64,000 nucleotides of DNA from Bacteroidota bacterium (lineage in GTDB: Bacteria > Bacteroidota > Bacteroidia > Chitinophagales > Chitinophagaceae), in the NCBI GenBank assembly GCA_020161535.1, contig JAIUNW010000003.1, forward strand, positions 124,001-188,000, in the 5' to 3' direction. Below, one piece after another: positions 19,697 through 29,456 of the stretch. The translations under genes were made by a program, and so were the position numbers. Below the pieces are notes generated by a model. The model worked only from the letters and a program-made list of their open reading frames with translations. It had not been told where the DNA came from and did not search any database. Within the stretch, counting starts at the first letter, position 1, and every line of letters begins with the position of its first letter.

Positions 19697-20500
19697 ATGA
19701 AAGCTGCCTGCATGTTGATACTAGGGATGTTTTGCGCCAATCAAATGGTTGGTCAGCGAAACATTGAAAAAATATGGGAGACCGATACCATGTCAATTCA
19801 CTCGCCAGAATCAGTGCTGTTCGATCCTGCTTCAGGTTCTTTGTATGTTTCCAATATGGCAACGGGAAATGTTTGCCAGTTAACGTTGGATGGCAAGGTC
19901 AGCAACCCGCAGTGGATCACCGGACTCAGCGCCAATAAGGGGTCTGCTATTTACAATGGTCATTTCTACACAGCAGAAACAAATACCATTGCGGTTATTG
20001 ATACAAAGACAAAAGCCATTGTACAACGAATACCTGTTGATGGCGCTGGCATGCTGAATGATGTGGCGATGGATGCCAACGGCGTGCTTTATGTTAGTGA
20101 TACCCGGAATGGAAAAGTATATCGAATAATAAAAGACCGGCCCGAAATATATTTGGAGAATATTCCTGGCGCCAATGGATTGCTCCTGTTAAACGATGAC
20201 TTGTATGTTTTGTCGGCAACCAGCGTATTAAAGATTGACACCAAAAAGACAGTAACCACCGTTGCCGATGGATTTGAGAGTGGGTTGGATGGCATCGTTG
20301 ACATTGGCAACAATGAATTTATCCTCAGCAATTACAAAGGGATCTTGTATTACCTCGCAGCAGATGGCAAAAGCCAGGTTTTATCTGATACGCGAAAGGA
20401 GAAGATCGCATACAATGATATCAGTTATAACAAACCGGATAAGATATTGTATGTTCCGTCTTTCACGACTAATAAGATTTTAGCGTATCGTGTAAAGTAG
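19697..20500 (+). CDS. SMP-30/gluconolactonase-like beta-propeller protein, secreted
   Basis: The 267-residue protein has a short signal peptide (about residues 1-19, ending MVGQ). It then shows the blade pattern of SMP-30/NHL-type propellers: PESVLFDPASGSLYVSN, NDVAMDANGVLYVSDTRNGK, LDGIVDIGNNEFILS. Members hydrolyse sugar lactones or serve as calcium-dependent hydrolases, but many secreted bacterial ones have no known substrate. The gene is alone on its strand between the BamA-like barrel and mnmE. The 209 bases upstream hold no recognisable feature. Confidence 0.78.
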   Translation: MKAACMLILGMFCANQMVGQRNIEKIWETDTMSIHSPESVLFDPASGSLYVSNMATGNVCQLTLDGKVSNPQWITGLSANKGSAIYNGHFYTAETNTIAVIDTKTKAIVQRIPVDGAGMLNDVAMDANGVLYVSDTRNGKVYRIIKDRPEIYLENIPGANGLLLLNDDLYVLSATSVLKIDTKKTVTTVADGFESGLDGIVDIGNNEFILSNYKGILYYLAADGKSQVLSDTRKEKIAYNDISYNKPDKILYVPSFTTNKILAYRVK

Positions 20501-20580
20501 TGATCGCAGGGTCAGGATTTGCAGGCTTATAACTAATGCACTTCGAGTTGTGCACAGAGAGCTCCATGTGGGCAGAGTGA

Positions 20581-21966
20581 CTACTTCCCAATACAAAACT
20601 TACTAAATATATAATCCAACATATCCTCATTACTCACCTCACCCGTTATCTCACCCAGAAAATGCAGCGCACGACGAATATCCAGTGCCAGCAGATCACC
20701 CGGAATCTTCGCATCCAATGCTTGCTTGACGTCTTGCAACGCAGTGTGTATCTGGCGCAGGGCCTGGTAATGGCGGGCATTGGTGACCAGGCTTTCGTTT
20801 GCATCGACCTTTCCCTGCAAGACCATATCTACCAGTCGCTCTTGTAGCACGGATATGTGCAGGTTGTTGCGCGCACTGATAAAGAGCAGCGGGGTGGCGT
20901 TGACATAACGGTCACGCATAGCCGCTTCTTCGCCTTTGTCGATCTGGTTGCCAACAAGCAGGTATTGGTAGCCGGCTTCATCAAAGGCTTTTTTATGTGC
21001 CTGCAATTCAGCGGGCGGCATCGTGTTCGCATCGAACAGATACAGTACCAGGTCGGCGGTGCGCATCTTCTCCTGGCTGCGCGCTACCCCGATCGATTCG
21101 ATCTCATCGGCCGTATGCTCTCGAATACCCGCAGTATCAATGAAGCGGAATAATATGCCATCTACATTCAACACTTCTTCAATGGTATCGCGCGTGGTAC
21201 CGGCAATCTCGCTCACAATGGCCCGATCTTCATTCAGCAGCCGATTCAACAAGGTTGATTTCCCCGCATTGGGCTTGCCCACGATGGCCACACTCACCCC
21301 ATGGCGAATCGCATTGCCGAGGCGAAACGATTCTACCAACCGGCCCGTTGAACTGATGGCCGTGTTTACCAACTGGTACAACTGCGAACGATCTGCAAAT
21401 GCAACATCTTCCTGCGAAAAATCCAACTCCAATTCTATCAGGGCCGAAAAACTGATGAGTTGGTCGCGCAACTGTTTCAGCTCCGCCGAAAAACCACCGC
21501 GAATATTGTTCAGCGCATTTCTTTGCGAGGCTGCTGAATTCGAAGCAATCATATCCGCCACCGCCTCAGCCTGCGTCAAATCGATCCGGCCATGCAAGAA
21601 AGCACGCTGGGTGAACTCGCCGGCTTTGGCCAGGCGCGCACCGGCACGCAGCAAGGCCGACAATAATTCCTGCAACACATAAGGTGAACCATGCCCGCTC
21701 ACTTCCACCACATCTTCGCCGGTATAAGAACGCGGGCCTTTGAACAAGGTTACCACCACTTCATCGATGGCTCTTCCGCCTTCGCGGATCAATCCCACAT
21801 GGGCGGTATGCGTAGCCTGTTCAGCCAATGATTTTGACGGAAACAAACCGTCTACTATGGCGATGGCTTTGGGTCCGCTGAGCCGCAACACACCAATAGC
21901 GCCAATGCCCGGCGGCGTGGCCAGGGCCACAATGGTATCGTCCCAATCGGGTTGGGTATATTTCAT
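20581..21966 (-). CDS. mnmE: tRNA uridine-5-carboxymethylaminomethyl(34) synthesis GTPase MnmE
   Basis: MnmE acts with MnmG to modify the wobble uridine of several tRNAs. The 461-residue protein starts at MKYTQPDWDDTIVALATPPG (ATG at 21966), matching the family N-terminus; the frame extends upstream without similarity. Visible parts are the folate-binding N-terminal domain (GLIREGGRAIDEVVVTLFKG), the G domain with GKPNAGKSTLLNRLL and DTAGIREHTADEIE, an NQID in place of the common NKxD guanine-binding motif, and the C-terminal FSKFCIGK with the conserved Cys. It is divergent from the DUF2891 gene. A promoter-like box lies just before the ATG. Confidence 0.95.
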   Translation of the reverse strand: MKYTQPDWDDTIVALATPPGIGAIGVLRLSGPKAIAIVDGLFPSKSLAEQATHTAHVGLIREGGRAIDEVVVTLFKGPRSYTGEDVVEVSGHGSPYVLQELLSALLRAGARLAKAGEFTQRAFLHGRIDLTQAEAVADMIASNSAASQRNALNNIRGGFSAELKQLRDQLISFSALIELELDFSQEDVAFADRSQLYQLVNTAISSTGRLVESFRLGNAIRHGVSVAIVGKPNAGKSTLLNRLLNEDRAIVSEIAGTTRDTIEEVLNVDGILFRFIDTAGIREHTADEIESIGVARSQEKMRTADLVLYLFDANTMPPAELQAHKKAFDEAGYQYLLVGNQIDKGEEAAMRDRYVNATPLLFISARNNLHISVLQERLVDMVLQGKVDANESLVTNARHYQALRQIHTALQDVKQALDAKIPGDLLALDIRRALHFLGEITGEVSNEDMLDYIFSKFCIGK

Positions 21967-21970
21967 GGAG

Positions 21971-21999
21971 CAAAGATAGTCAATCGCATTCCTGGCAAA
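21971..21999 (-). promoter_or_regulatory. Candidate promoter for mnmE
   Basis: On the minus strand TATCTTTG (21971-21978) matches TAnnTTTG exactly, with TTTG (21996-21999) 17 bases upstream as the -33 element. The -7 box ends 4 bases before the ATG, which would give a leaderless or nearly leaderless mRNA. Confidence 0.4.
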
Positions 22000-22063
22000 G
22001 GGTTGCGTTACTTCGGTATATATCCGTCTGCCAAAATAGAATGCCAGCACGTATATTCAAGGC

Positions 22064-23128
22064 ATGAATAAATTCGCTGTTTTATCGGCACTATTTTGTT
22101 TGGTGTCGGCTGCACAAGCCCAGCAACTTTCCCAGGCCGATGCGCAGAAGCTCGCGCGACTGCCCTTGCATTGTATTTTCAACGAGTATCCCAATAAAAC
22201 GGGCCATACGATCGATGGCGAAACCGATGCGCGATTGCTGCCACACGAACTGCATCCGGCATTTTTTGGTTGTCTTGATTGGCACAGCAGTGTTCATGGC
22301 CATTGGCTGCTGGTGAAAACGCTCAAGATGTATCCAAAAATCGCTTCGCGCGATAGCCTGGTTGCGGTGCTTGATAGCAACCTGCAATACGAAAAGATGC
22401 GCGCCGAGGCGGATTATTTCAGCCAATATAAAAACACGCGGAGTTTTGAGCGAACCTATGGTTGGGCATGGTTGCTAAAGCTCGACCAGGAATTAGCTAC
22501 CTGGGATGATCCGCTGGCCTGGAAATGGCGCGAGGCCCTGCGCCCCTTGCGGTATGCCATCGTGTATTTATGGAAAGATTTTCTGCCGAAACAGACCTAT
22601 CCCAATCGCACGGGTGTGCATCCCAATACGGCCTTCGGTATGGTGTTCGCGCTCGACTGGGCGCGCACCACGCTTGATACCAGCTTTGAGAAAGCACTGC
22701 TGCAAAAAGCGAAAGAATTTTATGGCCGGAAAGAAGCCGCGCCTGCCTGGCTGGAACCCGACGGAACAGATTTTCTGAGCCCTTCGCTCGAAGTGGCCGA
22801 CCTCATGCGCCGCGTGCTTCCCAAAACCGAATTTGTGACCTGGTTGAATGCATTTTATACGCCGCGTAGTATTGAGCGACTTTGCCAGTTGCCGGAAGTG
22901 AGCGACAGAACGGATATGCTGATTGTTCATCTCGACGGACTCGCACTCAGTCGTGCCTGGTGCATGAAGGGCATCGCGGCGCAATTGCCGGCTTCGCATC
23001 CGCTGAAGAAGAAATTTGAAGCCACGGCCAGGGCCTTTTTAGCGAAAACCCTGCCGCATGTAACCAGCGGCAATTATGGCGGCGACCACTGGTTGGCGAG
23101 TTTCGCGCTGTATGCATTGTCGGAATAA
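22064..23128 (+). CDS. DUF2891 family protein, secreted
   Basis: The 354-residue protein has a signal peptide (MNKFAVLSALFCLVSAAQAQ). It then shows the DUF2891 pattern LARLPLHCIFNEYPN, HPAFFGCLDWHSSVHGHWLL and a C-terminal GGDHWLASFALYAL. The Trp/His-rich motifs and helical content resemble (alpha/alpha) barrel enzymes, but no activity is established for the family. It is divergent from mnmE, with 97 bases between starts. A palindromic repeat begins 4 bases after its stop codon. Confidence 0.85.
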   Translation: MNKFAVLSALFCLVSAAQAQQLSQADAQKLARLPLHCIFNEYPNKTGHTIDGETDARLLPHELHPAFFGCLDWHSSVHGHWLLVKTLKMYPKIASRDSLVAVLDSNLQYEKMRAEADYFSQYKNTRSFERTYGWAWLLKLDQELATWDDPLAWKWREALRPLRYAIVYLWKDFLPKQTYPNRTGVHPNTAFGMVFALDWARTTLDTSFEKALLQKAKEFYGRKEAAPAWLEPDGTDFLSPSLEVADLMRRVLPKTEFVTWLNAFYTPRSIERLCQLPEVSDRTDMLIVHLDGLALSRAWCMKGIAAQLPASHPLKKKFEATARAFLAKTLPHVTSGNYGGDHWLASFALYALSE

Positions 23129-23132
23129 ATCC

Positions 23133-23184
23133 ACCCGACGGGTTGCACCCGTCGGGTACTACCCGTCGGGTGCAACCCGCAGGT
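23133..23184. repeat. Palindromic 14-bp repeat cluster
   Basis: ACCCGACGGGT (23133-23143), ACCCGTCGGGT (23147-23157), ACCCGTCGGGT (23161-23171) and a diverged ACCCGCAGGT (23175-23184) are separated by 3 bases each. Each unit is a near-palindrome and the first two are reverse complements of each other, so strong stem-loops can form. Another copy lies at 60509-60519. Confidence 0.8.
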
Positions 23185-23248
23185 GCAAATCGCAGGCGAA
23201 AGCCGCGGGTGTACGTAAAAACCAGCAACCGCATCACCCAAAAACAAC

Positions 23249-23275
23249 AAGGGCACCTGATTTACAGATGCCCTT
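23249..23275 (-). terminator. Probable terminator after the exbB-exbD-exbD-tonB operon
   Basis: Arms AAGGGCA (23249-23255) and TGCCCTT (23269-23275) form a stem about 30 bases past the tonB stop. On the minus strand it is followed within a few bases by TTTTT. Confidence 0.55.
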
Positions 23276-23304
23276 ATGTATGACAAGGAATTACCCTTAA
23301 CGAA

Positions 23305-24135
23305 TTATTCAGTCATCAAACGGAATACAATTGGTTGCTTCTTGTAAGATTTCACCTGGCGACCGTTCTGTACGGCGGGTGTCCACTTACCAGACTTCTT
23401 GATTACACGAACCGCTTCTTCGCGAAGTTCCTGCGGACCGCTAATGGCTTCCACTTCACTCACATTACCTTCTTTGTCAACGATGAACTGCACCACAATC
23501 GAACCCTGGATCTCATTGTCCTGGGCTTCTTGCGGGTAACGCAAGTTCTTGTTAAGGTAACGCTGCCAGGCACTCATACCACCGGGATAGTCTGACTCGA
23601 TCTCCACCTTGGTAAAGGTTTTGTCCCAGTCTTCTTCCACTTTTTTGGGTGCTTCAACCACGCCCTTTCCTGCGTCAGAGACTGGAGGCGCCACGATACC
23701 TTCGTCTTTCAAACCTTCCTGGTTGATGGTACCGATCTTGGTTTCTTCCAACTTCTCCACTTCAGGTGGCTTTTCGTCTTCCTTCACTTCCTCATCCTTT
23801 ACGATTTTGGGAGGCGTGAATTTTGCCATCTCCACTTTGGGCGGCTCGGGCTTGGGCGGCGGTGGTGGGGGCGGCGGCTCAGGCTGCTCCTGCTTTTTTA
23901 CTTCTTCGAGCTGTACGTCCTGCACGATCATGTCCTGCGATTTATCCTTCTTGCCAAGGTTGCTGGCAATCAGGCTACCCACACCAAACAACAAGATAAA
24001 TGCAGCCATACCAATCATGGCGATGGTCAGGCGCTTGTTGTAGGTTTTCCGCAGGTCGTAAGCACCGTAAGCCTTGTTCCGGCCATCAAAAATGATGTCC
24101 AGGATGTCGGCGTTTAATATTTTATTTACTTCCAT
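23305..24135 (-). CDS. tonB: Energy transducer TonB
   Basis: TonB passes proton-motive force from ExbB/ExbD to outer-membrane receptors. The 276-residue protein has a cytoplasmic N-terminus (ILDIIFDGRNKAYGAYDLRK, about residues 11-30) and one membrane helix (about 36-58). A periplasmic Pro-rich linker with eight consecutive prolines and many Lys/Glu follows. The C-terminal TonB fold contains YPGGMSAWQRYLNKNLRYP and GSIVVQFIVDKEGNVSEVE. It is the last gene of a four-gene minus-strand operon headed by exbB. A second TonB of the same architecture is encoded at 49122-49928. Confidence 0.93.
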   Translation of the reverse strand: MEVNKILNADILDIIFDGRNKAYGAYDLRKTYNKRLTIAMIGMAAFILLFGVGSLIASNLGKKDKSQDMIVQDVQLEEVKKQEQPEPPPPPPPPKPEPPKVEMAKFTPPKIVKDEEVKEDEKPPEVEKLEETKIGTINQEGLKDEGIVAPPVSDAGKGVVEAPKKVEEDWDKTFTKVEIESDYPGGMSAWQRYLNKNLRYPQEAQDNEIQGSIVVQFIVDKEGNVSEVEAISGPQELREEAVRVIKKSGKWTPAVQNGRQVKSYKKQPIVFRLMTE

Positions 24136-24193
24136 GTAGCGGGTTTTAAATTAGATGCAATCTTTTTCAGATTTCACACAATCAGCGGATTAA

Positions 24194-24718
24194 TTAGCCC
24201 CCAGATTTTACAATCAACTCATCTTCAACGGGTGAAATATCCACCAATGCATAACGCTTAACCACATTAATGGCCATTTCGTCCAGCATATCCACCACGT
24301 TCTTGTAGGTCGATTCTTTGTTGGGTTTGATAACCACCACAAAATCTTCGGGTTTCACGCTTTTTTTCTTGTTGATAATGATGTCCCGAATCTCCTTAAA
24401 GCCGGTGCTTTTGAAATTCGATGCATCGGGCGCCAGTTCTCCTTCGTAGTAGAAGATACCATTGTTCTTCGCCAACAAAATAGTGAGGGCACCAGACGCT
24501 TTCGCTTTGTTTTGTTCTTCGGGCTTTTCAGTGTCTTTGGGCAGGAAGAGCCGCAAAGCCGTGGGCTGGCTCATCGTTGTTGTGAAAATGAAAAACGTGA
24601 TGAGCAGGAAGCCAAGGTCCACCATCGGGGTCAAATCCACCCTGGTCGACAATTTCTTCCCTTTCTTAACGCCCGGGCCTTTTTTATGGCCACCACCCGA
24701 GGTATCTAATTCTGCCAT
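24194..24718 (-). CDS. exbD: Biopolymer transport protein ExbD (second copy)
   Basis: The 174-residue protein has one N-terminal membrane helix preceded by RVDLTPMVDLGFLLITFFIF. The Asp in MVDLGFL is the proton-carrying residue of ExbD/TolR. A periplasmic domain follows (FVVVIKPNKESTYKNVVDML). It lies 18 bases after the first exbD and before tonB. Paired ExbD proteins in one operon are common in Bacteroidota and may form mixed dimers inside an ExbB ring; that last point is inference. Confidence 0.93.
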   Translation of the reverse strand: MAELDTSGGGHKKGPGVKKGKKLSTRVDLTPMVDLGFLLITFFIFTTTMSQPTALRLFLPKDTEKPEEQNKAKASGALTILLAKNNGIFYYEGELAPDASNFKSTGFKEIRDIIINKKKSVKPEDFVVVIKPNKESTYKNVVDMLDEMAINVVKRYALVDISPVEDELIVKSGG

Positions 24719-24736
24719 TGGGCTGCTTTTAGTTGT

Positions 24737-25411
24737 TTATTGTTCTGCAGGCGCTGCACCTCCACTCTGGAGACGGCGCATATTGTCCTGGTACAGGTCA
24801 CTTCCCGTTGGTACACCTTCGGGGTTGGTCACCATACCGAATTTCATCTGGTCATTCTTTTTGAACGCATCAATCACGCCCTTGAACGACGGGTATTTCG
24901 AAGCATTGTCGCCTTTTACCAGCAGGTTCATCTTAACCCCCTGGAAACCAGCCACTACGGCCCGCATCCAGTCAATCATTTCATTGTTGAGGGTGTCGGT
25001 TACCGGTATGCCGGGAGAATTCACTTTCGGCCAGTTATCCACCGGCTGCGCCAGGTAAGATTTCAACTGACTGAAAGGAACGCCTACAAAGGGACCCTTT
25101 GCGAAATTTTTCATTTCCGCATCGCTTAAACCAAGGTTACGGGTTGTATTGAGCGACTCGATGATTTCTTTCTTCGGCGCATCGTCTGAGAAAGAAAGGA
25201 ACACCTTTCCGTCTTTGTCGATCGTCACCATCGCCACATCCTTCTGGTCTACCACTTTCGACGCCACTGAACTGGGGGTAACCACCGCCAGTGTTTCGGA
25301 AGGCTTGAATTTGGTAGTTGTGATAAAGAACGACAGCAAAAGAAACGCCACGTCGCACATCGCCGTCATGTCGATGGTTGTGCTTTTGCGGGGTAGTTTA
25401 ACTTTTGGCAT
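24737..25411 (-). CDS. exbD: Biopolymer transport protein ExbD (first copy)
   Basis: The 224-residue protein has the ExbD/TolR N-terminus (STTIDMTAMCDVAFLLLSFF), with the functional Asp in MCDVAFL. The periplasmic part is longer than in the neighbouring copy, carrying extra residues between about 75 and 165 (FVGVPFSQLKSYLAQPVDNW). It follows exbB by 77 bases. The differing size of the two ExbD proteins suggests distinct roles in one motor complex rather than a recent duplication. Confidence 0.92.
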   Translation of the reverse strand: MPKVKLPRKSTTIDMTAMCDVAFLLLSFFITTTKFKPSETLAVVTPSSVASKVVDQKDVAMVTIDKDGKVFLSFSDDAPKKEIIESLNTTRNLGLSDAEMKNFAKGPFVGVPFSQLKSYLAQPVDNWPKVNSPGIPVTDTLNNEMIDWMRAVVAGFQGVKMNLLVKGDNASKYPSFKGVIDAFKKNDQMKFGMVTNPEGVPTGSDLYQDNMRRLQSGGAAPAEQ

Positions 25412-25488
25412 GACTAAATTTTATTCTGTTTCATGATAGATTCCAAAACCGTTGTTTTCCATAAAAATCAGCCTGGAAAACGGGCTTC

Positions 25489-26346
25489 TTACTTGTAGAG
25501 AGAAGCAAAGCTTTGGGTCAGGGTGAAACCAGACTCGTCGATACCGTAGGTAATACCGTCAATCTTAGTGGTGAACACGTTGTACATGATGATCGCAACC
25601 GCCGATGTACCGATACCCAGGGCCGTGTTGTACAGGGCTTCAGAGATACCTTTTGACAGTTCGCGGGCAGCATCACCACCACCTTCATCACCCAGTTTAG
25701 AGAACGAGCGGATCATACCCAATACTGTTCCGAACAGACCCAGCAGGGTAGCTACCGAAGCGATGGTTGACAGGAACACCAGATTCTTCTCCAGCATCGG
25801 CAGTTCAAGCGAAGTTGCTTCTTCTACTTCTTTCTGGATAGACAACACTTTTTGCTCTGTATCAAGCTCCGTGTCAGTGATCATTTCTTTGTACTTGCGC
25901 AAGCCAGCTTTCATTACGTTACCAACAGAACCTTTTTGCTTGTCGCACTCAGTAAGTGCTGCATCAACATTCTTGTTAGCCAGGTGATACTGCACTTTGC
26001 GGATGAACTCATCGTTATTGCCGGTACCGGTTGCTTTGCTGATTGTCAGAAAACGCTCGATAACGAAAGTGATTACAATGAGGAAGTTGGCAATCAGGAT
26101 CGGAACCACGATACCACCATCATACATTTTGTTGAAATCACCTTTAGGGCCTTCGTGCTTGGGCCAGAATCCTCCTGCGGGGTCGGGGCTGGTGAAACCA
26201 CTAGGGTTACCGGCGCCAAATCTCCAGATAACATATCCCAGGATAAGACAAATTACCGGGGCGATCCATGAGATTGAATTTCCTCTTTTTTTAGCCTGAA
26301 CCGAGGTAGTTGCCTTAGCCGTTGCAGTAGGTTTAGTCTCTGCCAT
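25489..26346 (-). CDS. exbB: MotA/TolQ/ExbB proton channel protein
   Basis: The 285-residue protein begins with a polar segment rich in Thr, Ala and Lys and a helix (ISWIAPVICLILGYVIWRF). A second helix sits near residue 80 (VVPILIANFLIVITFVIERF), with two more in the conserved channel domain (FLSTIASVATLLGLFGTVLG and ALGIGTSAVAIIMYNVF). ExbB forms the pentameric stator that powers TonB. It is first in the exbB-exbD-exbD-tonB operon, so expression probably starts in the AT-rich 26347-26628 gap it shares with the divergent metalloprotease. I found no exact TAnnTTTG box there. Confidence 0.92.
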   Translation of the reverse strand: MAETKPTATAKATTSVQAKKRGNSISWIAPVICLILGYVIWRFGAGNPSGFTSPDPAGGFWPKHEGPKGDFNKMYDGGIVVPILIANFLIVITFVIERFLTISKATGTGNNDEFIRKVQYHLANKNVDAALTECDKQKGSVGNVMKAGLRKYKEMITDTELDTEQKVLSIQKEVEEATSLELPMLEKNLVFLSTIASVATLLGLFGTVLGMIRSFSKLGDEGGGDAARELSKGISEALYNTALGIGTSAVAIIMYNVFTTKIDGITYGIDESGFTLTQSFASLYK

Positions 26347-26628
26347 AATCGTTTGTTTTAGTTTTTTGTAAACAGGTAAAAGTTGTTCAAATAATGTGGT
26401 CCAAATATCCTTGGGGACACAAGTCTAAATAAAAAACAAATAAAAAGTTCAATTTGACACAATAAAAATCGAAAAGCTGCACAAATAAAATAAAACCGCC
26501 CGTTCACCCCCGAAAACCTGCACTAATGGGTAATATTCAGTCATTTGTCCCATTTCCGCTCCGTCGCTATTCAGCTTTCGATACTTTTACACGTCTGTTT
26601 AACCAGACGTTAAAACTTCAGTACACAT

Positions 26629-29172
26629 ATGTCAAGAAAAACATGCAGGTTCGCGGCCATCGCCCTCCTTTTCACCCTGATTTCCGGCATCTTAACCGCA
26701 AACGCACAGCAAAAACCTGCATCGACCCCCACTCCGCCTCCCGGCACCCCAGCAGCCGCTGAAAAAAAGTCGGGCCCCAAACCTTATAAAGAAGTCATCA
26801 CGGCTAAAGCCATAACAGATGACGGACTGTTCAAAGTCCACAAAATTGAAGACAAATATTTTTTTGAAATCGACGACAGCCTGTTTGGTCGCGATATCCT
26901 GGTGGTTAACCGTCTCTCTAAAGCCGCCGCCGGCATGCGGAACTTCTTTTTTGGTTATGCGGGGGATATCATTGGCGACAATGTGATCCGCTTCGAAAAG
27001 GGACCAAACAACAAGGTTTTCATCCGCTCGATGTCGTACGACGAGATGGCGGGCGATTCGTCCCGCCCCATGTACCGGGCAGTTAACAATTCCAATATCC
27101 AATCGATCGCCCAGGCTTTTGACATCGCCTCGCTGGGCAAAGACTCTACCGGCGCAGTGATCGATGTAACTACTTTTATCAATAGCGACAACGAGATTCT
27201 CAACTTCGATCCTTCGGCCAAAAGGCTGTTTAAAGTCGGTTCCCTGCAGTCTGATAAATCCTATATCGACCGGGTGCGCTCGTTCCCTTTGAATACGGAA
27301 ATCAAAACGGTAAAGACCTATGCCAAATCGGCCGCTTCTGGTTTTGGGGTACCCACCTCGCCCCTGGCGCCGCCGCCCAGTGGCAGCTATACGGTCGAGA
27401 TCAACAGCTCGCTTGTGTTGCTGCCCGTGCAGCCCATGAAGCCCCGTTATTTTGACGAGAGAGTGGGTTTCTTTACGCGCCAGTATGTTGATTTCGACAA
27501 GAACCCCCAGGGCGTTAAAACAGTTGAAATGGCCACTCGCTGGAAACTGGAGCCGCGGCCGGAAGACGTTGAAAAATACAAACGCGGTGAACTGGTAGAA
27601 CCTGCCAAACCGATCATTTTTTACATCGACCCGGCCACCCCCAAACAATGGGTGCCCTATCTGATCCAGGGTGTGAACGACTGGCAGGTAGCTTTCGAAA
27701 AAGCCGGCTTCAAAAATGCCATCATGGCCAAGGAAGCGCCGGTAAACGATCCCGAATGGAGCCTGGAAGATGCGCGCTACTCCGCCATCGTGTACAAACC
27801 TTCTGATATACCCAATGCGAGCGGTCCGCATGTGCACGACCCCCGCAGTGGTGAGATCATCGAATCGCATATCAACTGGTACCACAACGTGATGGAACTG
27901 TTGCGCAACTGGTATTTTGTGCAGGCATCGCCCAATGATCCCAAGGCCCGCAGTACACAATTTCCCGAAGAGCTGATGGGGCAATTGATTCGCTTTGTGT
28001 CATCCCACGAAGTGGGCCATACCCTGGGCTTGCGACATAATTATGGTTCTTCGTCGACCGTGCCGGTAGAAAAACTGCGCGATAAAAAATGGGTGGAAGC
28101 CAATGGCCACACGCCATCCATCATGGACTATGCGCGTTTCAACTATGTAGCACAGCCGGAAGACAAGATCGACGAGATCGGTTTGTTTCCGCGTATCGGC
28201 GACTACGATAAGTGGGCCATTGAATGGGGCTATCGCTGGATGCCCGAAGCGAAAACGGCCGAAGACGAAGTGCCCCTGCTCAACGCACTCACCATCGAAA
28301 AATTGAAAGACCACCGGCTATGGTTTGGTACCGAAAGCAATCCCGATGACCCCCGTTCGCAAAACGAAGACCTGGGCGACAATGCGATGAAGGCCTCTAC
28401 CTATGGCATCAAAAACCTGCAGCGCATTGTGCCTAATTTACCGGCATGGAGCAAGGAAGCGAACCACGACTATGCATCGCTCACTACTTATTACAATGAA
28501 GTGCTCACGCAGTTTCTGCGCTATATCGGACATGTATGTAAGAACGTTGGCGGCGTTATGGAAACGCCCAAAACGGTTGAACAAACTGGTGCTGTTTACG
28601 AATATGTTCCTGCAGCCACACAAAAAGAAGCGATTGATTTTTTGAACAAGCAGGTATTCACGACACCGGTTTGGTTACTCGATACATCGGTGTTCGCCAA
28701 AACTGGCAATAACCCTGTTACCGTGGTTGGCCGTGTGCAAGATGCCGCGCTGGGCCGTTTGTTGAGTGCTTATACCCTGTCGAAATTACTCACAGCCGAA
28801 GCCGCTACCAATGGCAAAACCTATACAGCCAACGAACTGCTGACTGATTTGCGTGGGCGGATATTTTCTGAACTGGCAACGCGGCGCCCCATTGATGTGT
28901 ACCGCCGTAGTTTGCAGAAGAATATGGTGGAAAGAATGATCACCCTGATCAAGCCCGCTAGTGGCGGAACCACTTCCGTTGGCGGTGGTATATCGATTAG
29001 TTTTGGGGCTTCGGTGAGTAGGACCAATGATTTGATTTCGATTGTGAAGGGCAATTTGCGCTTGTTGCAGGCCTCTTTGAAATCGGCGGCAGGTTCGTAC
29101 GGAGATGCGGTGACGAGGTATCATTTGCAGGATTTGGTGGAGCGGATTGAGCAGGGGCTGGACCCGCGCTGA
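26629..29172 (+). CDS. Secreted zinc-dependent metalloprotease (DUF5117/DUF5118 type)
   Basis: The 847-residue protein starts at the ATG at 26629, which opens a signal peptide (about residues 1-26, ending TANAQ). A Pro/Thr/Ala-rich linker follows. A long N-terminal region contains YFFEIDDSLFGRDILVVNRL, as in the DUF5118/DUF5117 pair. The zinc site HEVGHTLGLRHN fits the metzincin pattern HExxHxxGxxH, and SIMDYARFNYVAQ could supply the Met-turn. The C-terminal part has no motif I recognise. Such large proteases are common in Bacteroidota and presumed periplasmic or surface-exposed. The gene is divergent from exbB and followed by a repeat-rich gap. Confidence 0.88.
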   Translation: MSRKTCRFAAIALLFTLISGILTANAQQKPASTPTPPPGTPAAAEKKSGPKPYKEVITAKAITDDGLFKVHKIEDKYFFEIDDSLFGRDILVVNRLSKAAAGMRNFFFGYAGDIIGDNVIRFEKGPNNKVFIRSMSYDEMAGDSSRPMYRAVNNSNIQSIAQAFDIASLGKDSTGAVIDVTTFINSDNEILNFDPSAKRLFKVGSLQSDKSYIDRVRSFPLNTEIKTVKTYAKSAASGFGVPTSPLAPPPSGSYTVEINSSLVLLPVQPMKPRYFDERVGFFTRQYVDFDKNPQGVKTVEMATRWKLEPRPEDVEKYKRGELVEPAKPIIFYIDPATPKQWVPYLIQGVNDWQVAFEKAGFKNAIMAKEAPVNDPEWSLEDARYSAIVYKPSDIPNASGPHVHDPRSGEIIESHINWYHNVMELLRNWYFVQASPNDPKARSTQFPEELMGQLIRFVSSHEVGHTLGLRHNYGSSSTVPVEKLRDKKWVEANGHTPSIMDYARFNYVAQPEDKIDEIGLFPRIGDYDKWAIEWGYRWMPEAKTAEDEVPLLNALTIEKLKDHRLWFGTESNPDDPRSQNEDLGDNAMKASTYGIKNLQRIVPNLPAWSKEANHDYASLTTYYNEVLTQFLRYIGHVCKNVGGVMETPKTVEQTGAVYEYVPAATQKEAIDFLNKQVFTTPVWLLDTSVFAKTGNNPVTVVGRVQDAALGRLLSAYTLSKLLTAEAATNGKTYTANELLTDLRGRIFSELATRRPIDVYRRSLQKNMVERMITLIKPASGGTTSVGGGISISFGASVSRTNDLISIVKGNLRLLQASLKSAAGSYGDAVTRYHLQDLVERIEQGLDPR

Positions 29173-29205
29173 GATGAGGGAGTTTGGGTGTGGTGAGCTG
29201 TTTTT

Positions 29206-29280
29206 GTGAGTTGTTTCTTACGGAGAGGGGGTTTCTCGCAGAGCGTGTTTCTCGCAGAGACCGCAGGGGAACAGAGGGGT
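29206..29280. repeat. Dispersed intergenic repeat, copy 1
   Basis: The 284-base gap after the metalloprotease gene is G/T-rich. It contains units of about 16 bases built on TTTCTCGCAGAG. An 18-base stretch at 29253-29270 is the exact reverse complement of 42651-42668 inside the nuo operon. The remainder, up to the VOC gene, is T-rich and holds two copies of TTTATTGACA. I see no gene. Confidence 0.7.
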
Positions 29281-29456
29281 GGTTGAGGGTGGGGATGGAT
29301 GATTTTTGTGTGGAGTTGTTTTTTGTGGAGTGGATGTTTTTTGTGCGGCGTTGGTGATTTTTGTGGAGTGCATGATTTATTTTATTCACGCAATTGGTGT
29401 TTTTTATTTATTGACACCCTAGCCTATTTATTGACAACCTATCATTTTTGTTAACA

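Noticed and set aside
26526..26762. 78-codon frame upstream of the metalloprotease
   Set aside because: It overlaps the signal-peptide region of the real gene in another phase and has no recognisable content.
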